A DNA stretch of 64,000 nt, from assembly GCF_013607875.1 (NCBI RefSeq), contig NZ_VDES01000001.1, positions 910,316 to 974,315 of the forward strand, in the 5' to 3' direction. Shown piece after piece: positions 20,315 to 29,237 of this stretch (position 1 is the first letter of the stretch; every line of letters begins with the position of its first letter). A program made the translations under genes and the position numbers. The notes beneath the pieces were generated by a model. The model worked only from the letters and a program-made list of their open reading frames with translations, searched no databases and was not told the DNA's origin. This stretch comes from Blastomonas ursincola (GTDB lineage Bacteria; Pseudomonadota; Alphaproteobacteria; Sphingomonadales; Sphingomonadaceae).

Positions 20315-21433
20315 ATGAAGGACATGCGAATCTTGATCGTGGGCGGCGGGATCGGCGGACTGACCTCCGCCATCGCATTGTGCCGCAAGGGTTTTGAAGT
20401 TGAGGTGATCGAGCGCGATCCCGACTGGTCAGTCTATGGCGTCGGCATCATCCAGCAGGGCAATGTCGTCCGCGCGATGACCGAGCTGGGCCTGATCGAC
20501 GATTATATCAACGCAGGTTTCGGTTTCGATCGCGTCCAGGTCTATATCCCGACCGGCGTGTGCGTTGCGGACATCCCGACGCCGCGCCTGGTCGAAGGCT
20601 ATCCGGGCAATGTCGGCATCGGCAGGCGGGCGCTGCACAAGGTGCTGGGCGACCGCGCCAAGGAAGCGGGCGCGGACATCCGGCTGGGCATCACCATCAG
20701 CACGCTGGTCGACGATGGCGAGGGTGTTGCGGTCACCTTCAGCGACGGGTCGAGCGGCATCTTCGATCTGGTGGTAGGGGCGGACGGGCTCTATTCGCAG
20801 ACGCGCGGGATGATCTTCCCCGATGCGCCCAAGCCCGAATTCACCGGCCAGTCGGTGTGGCGCTACAACTTCAAGCGGACCCCCGATGTCATCGGCCTGC
20901 AGGCCTATGAAGGCCAGACCGGCATCGGCCTCGTCCCTCTCTCGGACGAGCTGATGTACATGTATGTCACCACGCCCGAGCCGGGCAATCCCTGGTACGC
21001 CAAGGAAGATCTGGCGAGCACGATGCGCTCCAAAATCGCCGGCGTGCCTTCGCCCGCCATCCAGGCGCTGGTCGGCCAGATCACCGAGGATGACGAGGTG
21101 GTCTACAAGCCGCTCGAATGGATGTTCCTGGAAGGCGCCTGGCACAAGGGCCGGGTCGTGCTGCTCGGCGATGCGGTGCATGCCACCACGCCGCATCTCG
21201 GCCAGGGCGCCGGCATGGCGATCGAGGACGCACTGGTGCTGGCGGACGAGCTGGTCAAGGCCGACACCCTCGATGCAGCGCTTACCGCCTATCGCGACCG
21301 CCGCTTCGAGCGCTGCCGCTATATCGTCGAATCCTCGCGCGCGATCTGCTTCGGCCAGATCGGCAAGGGGCCGCTCGTGGACAATGCCAAGGCCACGCAG
21401 GAAATGTTCATGAAGGTGGCAGAGCCGATCTGA
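20315..21433 (+). CDS. FAD-dependent aromatic monooxygenase (salicylate hydroxylase-like)
   Basis: A 372-residue class A flavoprotein hydroxylase. GGGIGGL for FAD binding lies near residue 9, VGADGLYSQTR is the DG motif, and LLGDAVHATTPHLGQGAG is the second FAD motif (quoted in part, residues about 282-300). It should hydroxylate a phenolic ring with NAD(P)H and O2, producing a catechol for the next enzyme. The ATG at 20315 has GGGGAGAGG nine bases upstream. Substrate is unknown; salicylate, a flavonoid A ring or a hydroxyphenyl acid are candidates. Confidence 0.88.
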   Translation: MKDMRILIVGGGIGGLTSAIALCRKGFEVEVIERDPDWSVYGVGIIQQGNVVRAMTELGLIDDYINAGFGFDRVQVYIPTGVCVADIPTPRLVEGYPGNVGIGRRALHKVLGDRAKEAGADIRLGITISTLVDDGEGVAVTFSDGSSGIFDLVVGADGLYSQTRGMIFPDAPKPEFTGQSVWRYNFKRTPDVIGLQAYEGQTGIGLVPLSDELMYMYVTTPEPGNPWYAKEDLASTMRSKIAGVPSPAIQALVGQITEDDEVVYKPLEWMFLEGAWHKGRVVLLGDAVHATTPHLGQGAGMAIEDALVLADELVKADTLDAALTAYRDRRFERCRYIVESSRAICFGQIGKGPLVDNAKATQEMFMKVAEPI

Positions 21434-21471
21434 CGCTCGCCCCTTTTCAGTCAAATCAAGGAGTTAGAATT

Positions 21472-22374
21472 ATGGCACGTGTCAGCGAAATTCGCCATGT
21501 CGGCTATGCCGTGACCGATCTGGCCGCCGAGGCCGCCTTCTATCGCGACGTCTGGGGCCTCAAGGAAGCAGGCGAGAAGGACGGGATGCTGCACTTTGCC
21601 GCTGAGGGCAATGACGAGCTCTATGTCGTGCGCCTTCGCGCATCCGACACGCAGCGGATCGACATCATCACCCTCGCCGCAGACAGCCGCGCCGATGTCG
21701 ATGCGCTGCACGCCAAGGTCGCCGATTATGGCTGCCAGATCGTGTTCGCGCCCAAGGAGCTCGACACGCTGGGCGGCGGCTATGGCTTCCGCTTCTTCAG
21801 CAAGGACGGCCTGCCGTTCGAGATCTCGAGCGACGTCGCGCGCGGTACCGCGCGCGAACTGACCCGCTGGGAAGGCATTCCGCAGAAGATCAGCCATATC
21901 GTGCTGCACTCGCCCGACCACAAGGAAATGGTCCGCTTCTTCACCGACGTGCTGGGCTTCAAGGTCAGCGATTGGCTGGGCGATTTCATGTGCTTCCTGC
22001 GCTGCAACCAGTGGCACCACCGCATCGCGCTGCTACCTGGCCCCGCCTGTCTCAACCATGTCGCCTATGACATGCTGGGCGTCGACGACATGATGCGCGG
22101 CATCCACCGCCTGAAGCAGCAGGGCACCGATATCCGCTGGGGCCCCGGCCGTCATACCGCAGGCAACAACACCTTCAGCTATTTTACCACGCCCGCAGGC
22201 TTTGCGGTCGAATATACTGCCGATCTCGAGGAAGTCGACGACGCCACTTGGGAAGCCAAGGTGCATACCCCTGCCCCGATGGTCATGGACCAGTGGGGCA
22301 TCGGCGTCGGCGGACCGCAGACCATGCCGCATCCTGCGCCCGACGCAGGCCTTTTCCAGCCTGCCGGAGTCTGA
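21472..22374 (+). CDS. Type I extradiol (meta-cleavage) ring dioxygenase
   Basis: A 300-residue two-domain vicinal-oxygen-chelate protein. The iron triad is complete: His142 (KISHIV), His196 (LNHVAYD) and Glu247 (FAVEYT). Each domain has the beta-alpha-beta-beta-beta pattern typical of 2,3-dihydroxybiphenyl dioxygenase. It should cleave the catechol made by the preceding monooxygenase. AAGGAG lies eight bases before the ATG. Codon use is like its neighbours. Confidence 0.92.
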   Translation: MARVSEIRHVGYAVTDLAAEAAFYRDVWGLKEAGEKDGMLHFAAEGNDELYVVRLRASDTQRIDIITLAADSRADVDALHAKVADYGCQIVFAPKELDTLGGGYGFRFFSKDGLPFEISSDVARGTARELTRWEGIPQKISHIVLHSPDHKEMVRFFTDVLGFKVSDWLGDFMCFLRCNQWHHRIALLPGPACLNHVAYDMLGVDDMMRGIHRLKQQGTDIRWGPGRHTAGNNTFSYFTTPAGFAVEYTADLEEVDDATWEAKVHTPAPMVMDQWGIGVGGPQTMPHPAPDAGLFQPAGV

Positions 22375-22379
22375 TCCCC

Positions 22380-23552
22380 ATGGCCCTGTTCGAATATTTC
22401 CCCAATTATGTCTGGAACCTGTCGGTCTCGATCGCGCTGGAAAGCGGCGGCAAGATCGGCGAAATCATCGACATGTGCAAGCCGATCCGCGATGCGGCGG
22501 CCAATGGCGAGGATGCCGGCACCGGCGAATTCCTGCAGCAATGGGTGGCGATGGGCGAAAAGCTGATCGAGCTTGCCGCCGAGGACGAGGCGCGCGGCCG
22601 CACCCTCTCTGCCTCCAAGAAGCTGGAGCGCGCCGCGCTCTACCTGCTGGTCGGTGAGCGCATGCAGGGCCATGGCAACCCCGCGCGCGTCGCGACCTTC
22701 GCGCTGGCGCAGGACACCTTTGCCAGGGCGATGAAGCTGGGCAACCACCCGGTCGAGCGCGTGATGATCCCCTATGAGGGCAGCGAATATCCCGCGCTCT
22801 ATGTCCGCGCGCCGGGCGATGGTCCCAAGCCGGTTGTGGTTTATTGCAACGGCCTCGATAGCTCGAAGGAACTGCTCTACTGGTCGAACCTGCCCCAGGC
22901 GCTGGCAGCACGGGGCATTTCTACCCTGTGCGTCGACCAGCCGGGCACTGGCGAGGCGCTGCGCATCAGCAATCTGCCCGCGACGCCGCATTCGGAAAAA
23001 TGGGCCTCGCCTGCGGTCGACTGGCTCGAGAAGCAGCCCGATGTCGATCCCAAGCGCATCGGCATGACCGGCATCTCGCTCGGTGGTCATTTCGCACCGC
23101 GCGCGGTCGCGTTCGAGCCGCGCTTTGCCAGCGGCGCGGTCTGGGGTGCGAACCACAACTGGGCCGAAGTGCAGCAGAAGCGCCTGCGCCGAGAAGGCGA
23201 GAACCCGGTCCCGCATTACTGGGCACACGTGCTCTGGGTGTTCGGCGCGAAGGACATGGACGATTTCCACGAGAAGTCGAAGGACATGACGCTTGATGGC
23301 GTGATGGAGCGGATCAAGGTGCCTTTCCTGGTCACCCATGGCGCGCAGGATCGCCAGATCAGCGTCGACTATGCGCACCAGAGCTACGAGCAGCTGACCA
23401 ACAGCCCGCAGCGCGAACTCAAGATCTTCACGCCGCGCGAAGGGGGGGTCGAGCATGTGGGGGCTGACAACATGTCCTATGGCTGCGACTATATCGCCGA
23501 CTGGTTTGCCGACACGCTGGGCGGCGACGTTACCGGAAAGGCCGTTTCATGA
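22380..23552 (+). CDS. Alpha/beta hydrolase of the 2,6-dihydroxypseudooxynicotine hydrolase type
   Basis: A 390-residue hydrolase with an N-terminal helical cap (residues 1-120) and a catalytic core. The nucleophile is Ser233 in GISLGG; the acid and His follow in THGAQDRQ and GVEHVGAD. The long N-terminal helical domain and core match the family that includes 2,6-dihydroxypseudooxynicotine hydrolase, a C-C bond hydrolase. After an extradiol dioxygenase this fits hydrolysis of the meta-cleavage product. The start lies six bases after the dioxygenase stop. Confidence 0.83.
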   Translation: MALFEYFPNYVWNLSVSIALESGGKIGEIIDMCKPIRDAAANGEDAGTGEFLQQWVAMGEKLIELAAEDEARGRTLSASKKLERAALYLLVGERMQGHGNPARVATFALAQDTFARAMKLGNHPVERVMIPYEGSEYPALYVRAPGDGPKPVVVYCNGLDSSKELLYWSNLPQALAARGISTLCVDQPGTGEALRISNLPATPHSEKWASPAVDWLEKQPDVDPKRIGMTGISLGGHFAPRAVAFEPRFASGAVWGANHNWAEVQQKRLRREGENPVPHYWAHVLWVFGAKDMDDFHEKSKDMTLDGVMERIKVPFLVTHGAQDRQISVDYAHQSYEQLTNSPQRELKIFTPREGGVEHVGADNMSYGCDYIADWFADTLGGDVTGKAVS

Positions 23553-23869
23553 GCTTCGTCGCCACCGCCCGCATCCCGACGGCCAGTGCCAGCAAATATC
23601 TGCAACAGGTCTGCAAGCACTGGGAACACAATCTGCCTGTGAGCTTCGACAAGACGCACGGGGAGATCACCTTCGCGAAGGATGCGCGCGGGGCGGACTG
23701 GCCCGCCGACGCCTTGGTCACGCTCGATGCCGAAGAAGGCACGCTCGTCTGCACGATCAACGCCAGCGCCGAGGGCCAGCGCGACGGGCTGAAGGGCGCG
23801 CTCGAACGCCATATCGACCGCTTCGCCTTTCGCGAAGTGCCGCTGGCCTATAACTGGGTCGATGGATGA
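23549..23869 (+). CDS. DUF2218 small protein
   Basis: A 106-residue protein of the DUF2218 type, with KHWEHNLPVSFD, DGLKGALERHIDRFAFRE and a terminal LAYNW-type segment. It overlaps the hydrolase stop and the next start as ATGA on both sides, so it is firmly part of the operon. The family is often next to siderophore or aromatic genes but its function is not established. Confidence 0.82.
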   Translation: MSFVATARIPTASASKYLQQVCKHWEHNLPVSFDKTHGEITFAKDARGADWPADALVTLDAEEGTLVCTINASAEGQRDGLKGALERHIDRFAFREVPLAYNWVDG

Positions 23870-24315
23870 CGCTCACAACCGCGCATATCAGGACAAGCAC
23901 GCTGATTTCGGTCGTCATCTCGATGGCGATCAGCGCGGCTTTCTTCTTTCTCGTCTTCGGGAAGAAGCCCCTGATCGCGGTGTTCGCGCCGGACAATCTG
24001 GCGCTGGATTTCATCCCGCAGACCCTTGCAGCGGGCTTCATGGCCGCGTTGATGCCAGCCCTGCAGACACGCGCGAAAATTGTCTCGGGCATTCTGGCAG
24101 GCGCACCTCCCGTTGCCAAAGCCATCGTGGCGCGGGCGGTCTTGCTGGCTGTCGCATCGCTGGCGCTGGCGGCGGCAGTCACAGGCTTGCTATGGCTGGG
24201 CGGCATCGCGACCTTGCCATGGGGCAGCGCTCTCGCCCTGAAAATCGTCTATGGTGGGCTTCTGGGCCTGATCATCACGCCCATCGCATTACGCGCAATA
24301 TTGCCGAGAGGATAA
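23866..24315 (+). CDS. Small integral membrane protein in the catabolic operon
   Basis: A 149-residue protein with four predicted membrane helices (about residues 12-33, 46-66, 88-113 and 122-145) and a Phe-rich first helix. I do not recognise a family. It overlaps DUF2218 by ATGA and lies three bases before the cyclase gene. A role in substrate entry or in anchoring is only a guess. Confidence 0.72.
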   Translation: MTLTTAHIRTSTLISVVISMAISAAFFFLVFGKKPLIAVFAPDNLALDFIPQTLAAGFMAALMPALQTRAKIVSGILAGAPPVAKAIVARAVLLAVASLALAAAVTGLLWLGGIATLPWGSALALKIVYGGLLGLIITPIALRAILPRG

Positions 24316-24317
24316 TC

Positions 24318-25097
24318 ATGGCCCGCACCTTCGTCGATCTGTCGATCTATCTGGAAAACGACGTCATCACCGATCCGCCGTTCATGCGGCCCAAGATCAC
24401 CTATCAGCAGCATGCCGATACCGTGGCCGAACTGGGTCATTTCTTCCCCGGCGTGACGCAGGAACAGACCCCCGATGGCGCGGGCTTTGCTGCGGCCGAA
24501 TGGGTCACGCTGACCACGCATAACGGCACGCATCTCGACGCGCCCTGGCATTTTCACCCGACGATGGACGGCGGCCAGCGCGCGATCACCATCGACGAGG
24601 TGCCGCTCGAATGGTGCTTCAACCCCGGCGTGAAGCTCGATTTCCGGCATTTCCCGGACGGCTATGTCGCCACCGCCGCCGATGTCGAGGCCGAACTGAA
24701 GCGCATCGGCCATGAGCTGCAGCCGTTCGAGATCGTGCTGGTCAACACCGCAGCCGGCGGCGCGGTCGGCAATCCCGAATATGTCAATATCGGCTGCGGC
24801 ATGGGCTATGAGGCAACGATGTACCTGCTCGAACGCGGCATCCGCGTCACCGGCACCGATGCCTGGAGCTGGGACGCGCCGTTCAGCCATACCGCCAAGA
24901 AGGTCGCGGAGACCGGCGACACCTCGCTGATCTGGGAGGGCCACAAGGCCGGACGCGACATCGGCTATTGCCACCTCGAAAAGCTGCACAATCTCGAAGC
25001 CCTGCCCTCGCACGGCTTCACGGTGAGCTGCTTCCCGCACAAGATCCGCGGCGCCTCTGCCGGATGGACGCGCGCGGTGGCGATCATCGAAGACTGA
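24318..25097 (+). CDS. Cyclase-family metal-dependent hydrolase (kynurenine formamidase/isatin hydrolase fold)
   Basis: A 259-residue protein with the zinc or manganese motif THNGTHLDAPWHF near residues 73-85, the signature of the cyclase superfamily that includes bacterial kynurenine formamidase and isatin hydrolase. TGTDAWSWDAPFSHT and the terminal region fit the family. It probably opens an amide, lactone or lactam in the pathway. Start is the ATG at 24318. Confidence 0.88.
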   Translation: MARTFVDLSIYLENDVITDPPFMRPKITYQQHADTVAELGHFFPGVTQEQTPDGAGFAAAEWVTLTTHNGTHLDAPWHFHPTMDGGQRAITIDEVPLEWCFNPGVKLDFRHFPDGYVATAADVEAELKRIGHELQPFEIVLVNTAAGGAVGNPEYVNIGCGMGYEATMYLLERGIRVTGTDAWSWDAPFSHTAKKVAETGDTSLIWEGHKAGRDIGYCHLEKLHNLEALPSHGFTVSCFPHKIRGASAGWTRAVAIIED

Positions 25098-25100
25098 CCA

Positions 25101-25868
25101 ATGCAAGGCAGCGCGTTCGATCTTGCGGGCCGCACGGCCATCGTCACCGGATCGACGCGCGGCATCGGCCTCGGCATCGCGCAGCTCTTCGCCGAGATGG
25201 GCGCGAATGTGGTCGTGTCGAGCGAGGATGCGCGCGATGTCGCCGAGACGCAGACCGTGCTGGCGGGCCAGGGCTATCGCGTGCGCGGCATTGCCTGCGA
25301 CGTGACCGACAGCGATGCGCTGGCCAGACTGGTCGAAGGGACGCGCTCGGTCTTCGGCGGCATCGACATCCTCGTGTGCAATGCCGGGATCACCGGCGAG
25401 GCAGGCAGCTGGTCGCTCGACGATTTCGACCGGGTGATGGCGATCAACCTGCGCTCGATGGTCGCGCTGACCGGCCTGGCGCTGCCGCATATGGCCGGGG
25501 GCGGCACAGGCAGCGTCATCCTGATGTCGAGCCTGTCGGCGCTGCGCGGCAATGGCAGCATCAACGCCTATGCGCTCGCCAAGGCCGGCGTCGCGCAGCT
25601 CGCGCGCAACCTCGCGGTGCAATGGGGGCCCAAGGGCGTGCGCGTCAACGCGATCGCGCCCGGGCTGATCCGCACGCCGCTGTCCGAACCCCTGATCGCC
25701 AATGCCGAATTCATGGAGCGGCGGCTGCAGATGACCCCGCTGCGCCGTGTCGGCGAGGTCGAGGATATTGCCGCAACCGCGCTGTTCCTCGCCTCGGATG
25801 CCGGGCGTTTCATTACCGGCCAGCAGATCGCCGTCGATGGCGGCACCTCGATCACTGATGGCAGCTGA
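25101..25868 (+). CDS. Short-chain dehydrogenase/reductase (SDR)
   Basis: A 255-residue classical SDR with TGSTRGIG at residues 16-23, CNAG, a serine in LMSSLSA and the catalytic YALAK, and the usual GRFITGQQIAVDGG end. It likely oxidises a hydroxy intermediate of the ring-cleavage pathway. It starts three bases after the cyclase stop and overlaps the next gene by 11 bases. Confidence 0.9.
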   Translation: MQGSAFDLAGRTAIVTGSTRGIGLGIAQLFAEMGANVVVSSEDARDVAETQTVLAGQGYRVRGIACDVTDSDALARLVEGTRSVFGGIDILVCNAGITGEAGSWSLDDFDRVMAINLRSMVALTGLALPHMAGGGTGSVILMSSLSALRGNGSINAYALAKAGVAQLARNLAVQWGPKGVRVNAIAPGLIRTPLSEPLIANAEFMERRLQMTPLRRVGEVEDIAATALFLASDAGRFITGQQIAVDGGTSITDGS

Positions 25869-26781
25869 GCGCATCCTGATCACCGGTGCGGGCGGCTTTG
25901 TCGGCCAGGCACTGGTGCGCGCGCTGGCGGGCACGCGTCCGGTCATCGCGACCGACCGCACCGGGCTGGATTTCGCCGATCTGCCGAGCGTGACCGCGCT
26001 GCCGGGCGAGATCGACGACCCCGCGCTGGTCGCCGCGCTCACAGCCGAACCGCTCGCGGCGATCATCCACCTCGCCACCATTCCCGGCGGCGCCGCGGAA
26101 GCCGATCCGGCGCTCGCCGCGCGCATCAACGTCGCAGCTCCGATGGCGCTGATCGACGCCGCCACCGCGCATGGCAACACCCCGCGCCTGCTCTTCGCCA
26201 GCAGCATCGCGGTGTTCGGCGACCCGTTGCCGCCGCATGTCGATGACCTGACCCCGGCGCGCCCTATGCTCCGCTATGGCGCGCACAAGGCGATGATCGA
26301 GGAGTGGATCGCCACGCTCACCCGGCGCGGTGCGGTGCGTGGCCTTTCGCTGCGCCTGCCCGGCATCATCGCGCGCCCGCTCGCACCTTCGGGGATGAAA
26401 TCGGCGTTCCTGAGCAACCTGTTCCATGCGCTGAAAGCGCGCGAGCCTATCACGCTGCCCGTCTCCGCCGATGCGACCTGCTGGCTGCTCTCGCGCCGGG
26501 CGCTGGTGGCGCAGCTCGTCACCGCGCTCGATTTGACCGAGGACCCCGCGACGGCTCGGCTGAACCTGCCCGCGCTGCACATCCGCATGGGCGAATTGGT
26601 CGCCGAGGTGGCGCGCCAGACCGGGGCCGATGCCGCGCTCGCGGCTTATGCGCCCGATCCGGCGATCGAAGCTGCATTCGGCGCGCAGCCGCCCCTCTCC
26701 ACCCCCGCCGCCGACGCGCTGGGCCTGACACACGATGGCACCCTGGCCAATCTGGTCGCCCATGCGCTCGCCGATCTGTAA
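25858..26781 (+). CDS. NAD-dependent epimerase/dehydratase-family protein (DenD-like)
   Basis: A 307-residue extended SDR with GAGGFVGQAL at residues 10-19, FASSIAVFG and the catalytic YGAHK. The overall pattern is closest to D-erythronate dehydrogenase (DenD) type proteins. In this operon it more likely acts on a hydroxyacid fragment of the ring. The ATG at 25858 overlaps the preceding SDR stop. Confidence 0.82.
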   Translation: MAAERILITGAGGFVGQALVRALAGTRPVIATDRTGLDFADLPSVTALPGEIDDPALVAALTAEPLAAIIHLATIPGGAAEADPALAARINVAAPMALIDAATAHGNTPRLLFASSIAVFGDPLPPHVDDLTPARPMLRYGAHKAMIEEWIATLTRRGAVRGLSLRLPGIIARPLAPSGMKSAFLSNLFHALKAREPITLPVSADATCWLLSRRALVAQLVTALDLTEDPATARLNLPALHIRMGELVAEVARQTGADAALAAYAPDPAIEAAFGAQPPLSTPAADALGLTHDGTLANLVAHALADL

Positions 26782-26800
26782 TCCACGAAAGGACGCCAAT

Positions 26801-27760
26801 ATGAAACTCGCCACCATCGAGAACGGCACGCCCGATGGCGCGCTGGTCGTCGTCAGCGCCGATGGCAGCCGCCATCTGCCCGCCGCGATCGCGACGCTTC
26901 AGGCCGCGATCGAAAGCTGGGAAACGTCCGAACCGGCGCTGCGCGCGCTCGGCGCTAGGCTCGATTCGGGCGAAGGCGAAAGCACCGATGGCCTCGCCTT
27001 CGCTGCGCCCCTGCCCCGCGCCTGGCAATGGCTCGACGGCTCGGCCTATCGCAGCCATGGCGAGCTGATGGAGACGCTGTTCGGCACCGAGCCGCCGCCG
27101 GCGGGCCGCCCGCTGATGTACCAGGGCCTGTCGCACCAGTTCCTCAGCGCCACCGCCGATGTGCCGCTTCCGCGCGAGGAGGATGGCATAGATTTCGAGG
27201 GCGAATTCGGCGTCATCACCGATTTCGTGCCGATGGGCGTGACGCCCGAACAGGCGCTCGGCCATATCAAGCTGCTGGTGCAGATCAACGACTGGTCGCT
27301 GCGAGCATTGGCGCCGGTGGAGATGAAGACCGGCTTCGGATGGATCCACGCCAAGCCCGCCTGTTCGGTCGCGCCCTTTGCCGTCACGCCCGAGGTGCTT
27401 GGCGATGCCTGGCGCGAGGGTCGCGTCCATCTGCCGCTTGCCGTCGACTGGAACGGGGAACGTTTCGGCAATGCCGAAGGCGGCGCGATGGAATTCGGCT
27501 TTCACGAACTCGTCGCGCATGCCGCCAGCACGCGCTCGCTCTGCGCGGGCACGATCATCGGATCGGGCACCGTATCGAACAGCAATTTCCGCGAGATCGG
27601 TTCGTCCTGCATCGCCGAACGGCGGGGCATCGAGATGCTCGACGAAGGCAAGCCGCGCACCGGCTTCATGCATTTCGGCGATACCGTCCGCATGGAAGCG
27701 CGACTGCGCGACGGCGGGCTGCTGTTCGGCGCGATCGATCAGAAAGTGGTGAAGGGATGA
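26801..27760 (+). CDS. Fumarylacetoacetate hydrolase-family protein
   Basis: A 319-residue FAH-fold protein. FEGEFGVITD carries the metal-binding Glu pair, with a later NDWSLR Asp, and GTIIGSGTVSNSN and KPRTGFMHFGD are core FAH segments. Family members hydrolyse or decarboxylate beta-keto acids and hydrate 2-oxo-alkenoates. It is a natural lower-pathway enzyme after meta cleavage. AAAGGA precedes the ATG. Confidence 0.9.
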   Translation: MKLATIENGTPDGALVVVSADGSRHLPAAIATLQAAIESWETSEPALRALGARLDSGEGESTDGLAFAAPLPRAWQWLDGSAYRSHGELMETLFGTEPPPAGRPLMYQGLSHQFLSATADVPLPREEDGIDFEGEFGVITDFVPMGVTPEQALGHIKLLVQINDWSLRALAPVEMKTGFGWIHAKPACSVAPFAVTPEVLGDAWREGRVHLPLAVDWNGERFGNAEGGAMEFGFHELVAHAASTRSLCAGTIIGSGTVSNSNFREIGSSCIAERRGIEMLDEGKPRTGFMHFGDTVRMEARLRDGGLLFGAIDQKVVKG

Positions 27761-28248
27761 CCGGCTCTCCCCCCGTCCGCCGCATCGTCACCGGCCATGA
27801 CGAAGCCGGGCGCGCGGTGTTCACCGCCGACGACCTGCTGCCAGTGACCCCGATCCCCTCTGGCGATGCCGCGTTCAGCCTGATCTGGACGACGGCCAGC
27901 GTGCCTGCGGACAATAACGACGATACCGACGGGCGCAGCCGCGATGCCGGGCTGACGCTGCACCAGGGATCGGTGATCCGCATCGTCGACATGCTGCCCG
28001 GCGGGGTCTCGCCCTTCCACAGGTCGAGCAGCATCGACTATGGCATCGTGCTGTCGGGCGCGGTCGAGCTGGAGCTGGACGACGGTGCGGTGACGACCGC
28101 GCGCGCGGGCGACATCATCGTCCAGCGCGGCACCATCCATCTCTGGCGCAACCCGTCGGCGAGCGAGAATTGCCGCATCGTCTTCGTGCTGATCGAGGCG
28201 GCGCCCAGGATCGTGGACGGAAAGCCCCTGCCCGATATAATGGGCTGA
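27757..28248 (+). CDS. Cupin-domain protein
   Basis: A 163-residue single cupin. GGVSPFHRSSSIDYGIVLSG and DIIVQRGTIHLWRN are the two cupin motifs; the first has His but lacks the usual HxH pair, so the metal site may be altered. It overlaps the FAH gene by ATGA. Possible roles are an isomerase or a small-molecule binder. Confidence 0.82.
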   Translation: MTGSPPVRRIVTGHDEAGRAVFTADDLLPVTPIPSGDAAFSLIWTTASVPADNNDDTDGRSRDAGLTLHQGSVIRIVDMLPGGVSPFHRSSSIDYGIVLSGAVELELDDGAVTTARAGDIIVQRGTIHLWRNPSASENCRIVFVLIEAAPRIVDGKPLPDIMG

Positions 28249-28252
28249 GCTT

Positions 28253-28969
28253 ATGACCACGCGCGAAACCGTCATCCTTGTCCCCGGCCTGCTGTGCGAT
28301 GCCGATGTCTGGACGCACCAGATCGCCGCCTTGTCGCCGCTGCACGAGGTCATCGTTCCCGACCTCACCCGGCACGATTCGCTGCAGGGCATGGCCGCGC
28401 ACATCCTGGACAGCGCGCCAGAGCGCTTCTCGATCATCGGCCATTCGATGGGCGGGCGCGTGACGCTCGAGGTCTTCCGCCTCGCGCCGGAGCGCGTTGC
28501 GCGGATCGGCCTGCTCGACACCGGCGTGCACCCTGCGCCGCCAGAGGAGTTGTCCAAGCGCCAGGCGATGCTCGACATCAGCGCAGGGCAAGGCATGACC
28601 GCGCTCGCCGATGCGTGGCTCCCGCCGATGGTGCGCCCCGGCCTGCTCGATACCGACCCGGCGCTGCGCACGACGCTCTATGCGATGGTCGAGCGCATGA
28701 CACCCGCGATCCACCGCCAGCAGATCACCGCGCTGATCAACCGCCCGGACGCCGCGCCGCTGCTATCGCAGATCACCTGCCCGGCACTGGTCGGCGTCGG
28801 CGAACTCGACCAGTGGAGCCCGCCCGAGCAGCACGTTCCCATCGCCGAGGCGATTGCCGGCGCGGCGATGGTGGTGTTCGAAGGCGCGGGCCATATGGCG
28901 CCGATGGAAGCGCCCGATGCGGTGAATGCCGCGCTGCTGGAATGGATGGCCCGGCCTGTGGGAGAGTGA
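28253..28969 (+). CDS. Alpha/beta hydrolase
   Basis: A 238-residue hydrolase with the nucleophile elbow GHSMGG near residues 63-68, VPGLLCDADVW for the oxyanion region, a GELDQWSPP acid and GAGHMAPME histidine. It is the last gene of the NodD-like operon and may be a second C-C or ester hydrolase. Confidence 0.87.
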   Translation: MTTRETVILVPGLLCDADVWTHQIAALSPLHEVIVPDLTRHDSLQGMAAHILDSAPERFSIIGHSMGGRVTLEVFRLAPERVARIGLLDTGVHPAPPEELSKRQAMLDISAGQGMTALADAWLPPMVRPGLLDTDPALRTTLYAMVERMTPAIHRQQITALINRPDAAPLLSQITCPALVGVGELDQWSPPEQHVPIAEAIAGAAMVVFEGAGHMAPMEAPDAVNAALLEWMARPVGE

Positions 28970-29033
28970 TGGGAGTTAGCGCTCGCGTCAACGAGACACG
29001 TTTTCAGCCTCTGACGGTCTCGGTCCGCGCGTC

Positions 29034-29237
29034 CTAGCTCGCTTTCCACGAATTGAAGAACAATTGCTCGACCGGCACGTCGAAAAACGCAGCCAGGCGA
29101 TAGGCCATCGGAAGCGACGGATCATATTTCTCCGCCTCCATCGCAATGATCGATTGCCGAGTCACCTCGACCGCATCCGCCAGTTCGAGCTGGCTGAGGC
29201 CGCGTGCCTTGCGATAGTCGCGCAACGCGTTCTTCAT
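29034..29237 (-). CDS. XRE-family helix-turn-helix regulator
   Basis: A 67-residue Cro/CI-type regulator. The HTH is LSQLELADAVEVTRQSIIAME, followed by DPSLPMAYRLAAFFDVPVE-type sequence, as in the YgzD/YozG group. It overlaps the upstream membrane gene by ATGA. Regulators of this size usually repress their own operon, and two operator-like repeats are upstream of the pair. Confidence 0.88.
   Translation of the reverse strand: MKNALRDYRKARGLSQLELADAVEVTRQSIIAMEAEKYDPSLPMAYRLAAFFDVPVEQLFFNSWKAS

Noticed and set aside
24249-26207. 652-codon minus-strand ORF across the cyclase and SDR genes
   Set aside because: It crosses several well-supported plus-strand genes and shows no protein motif.
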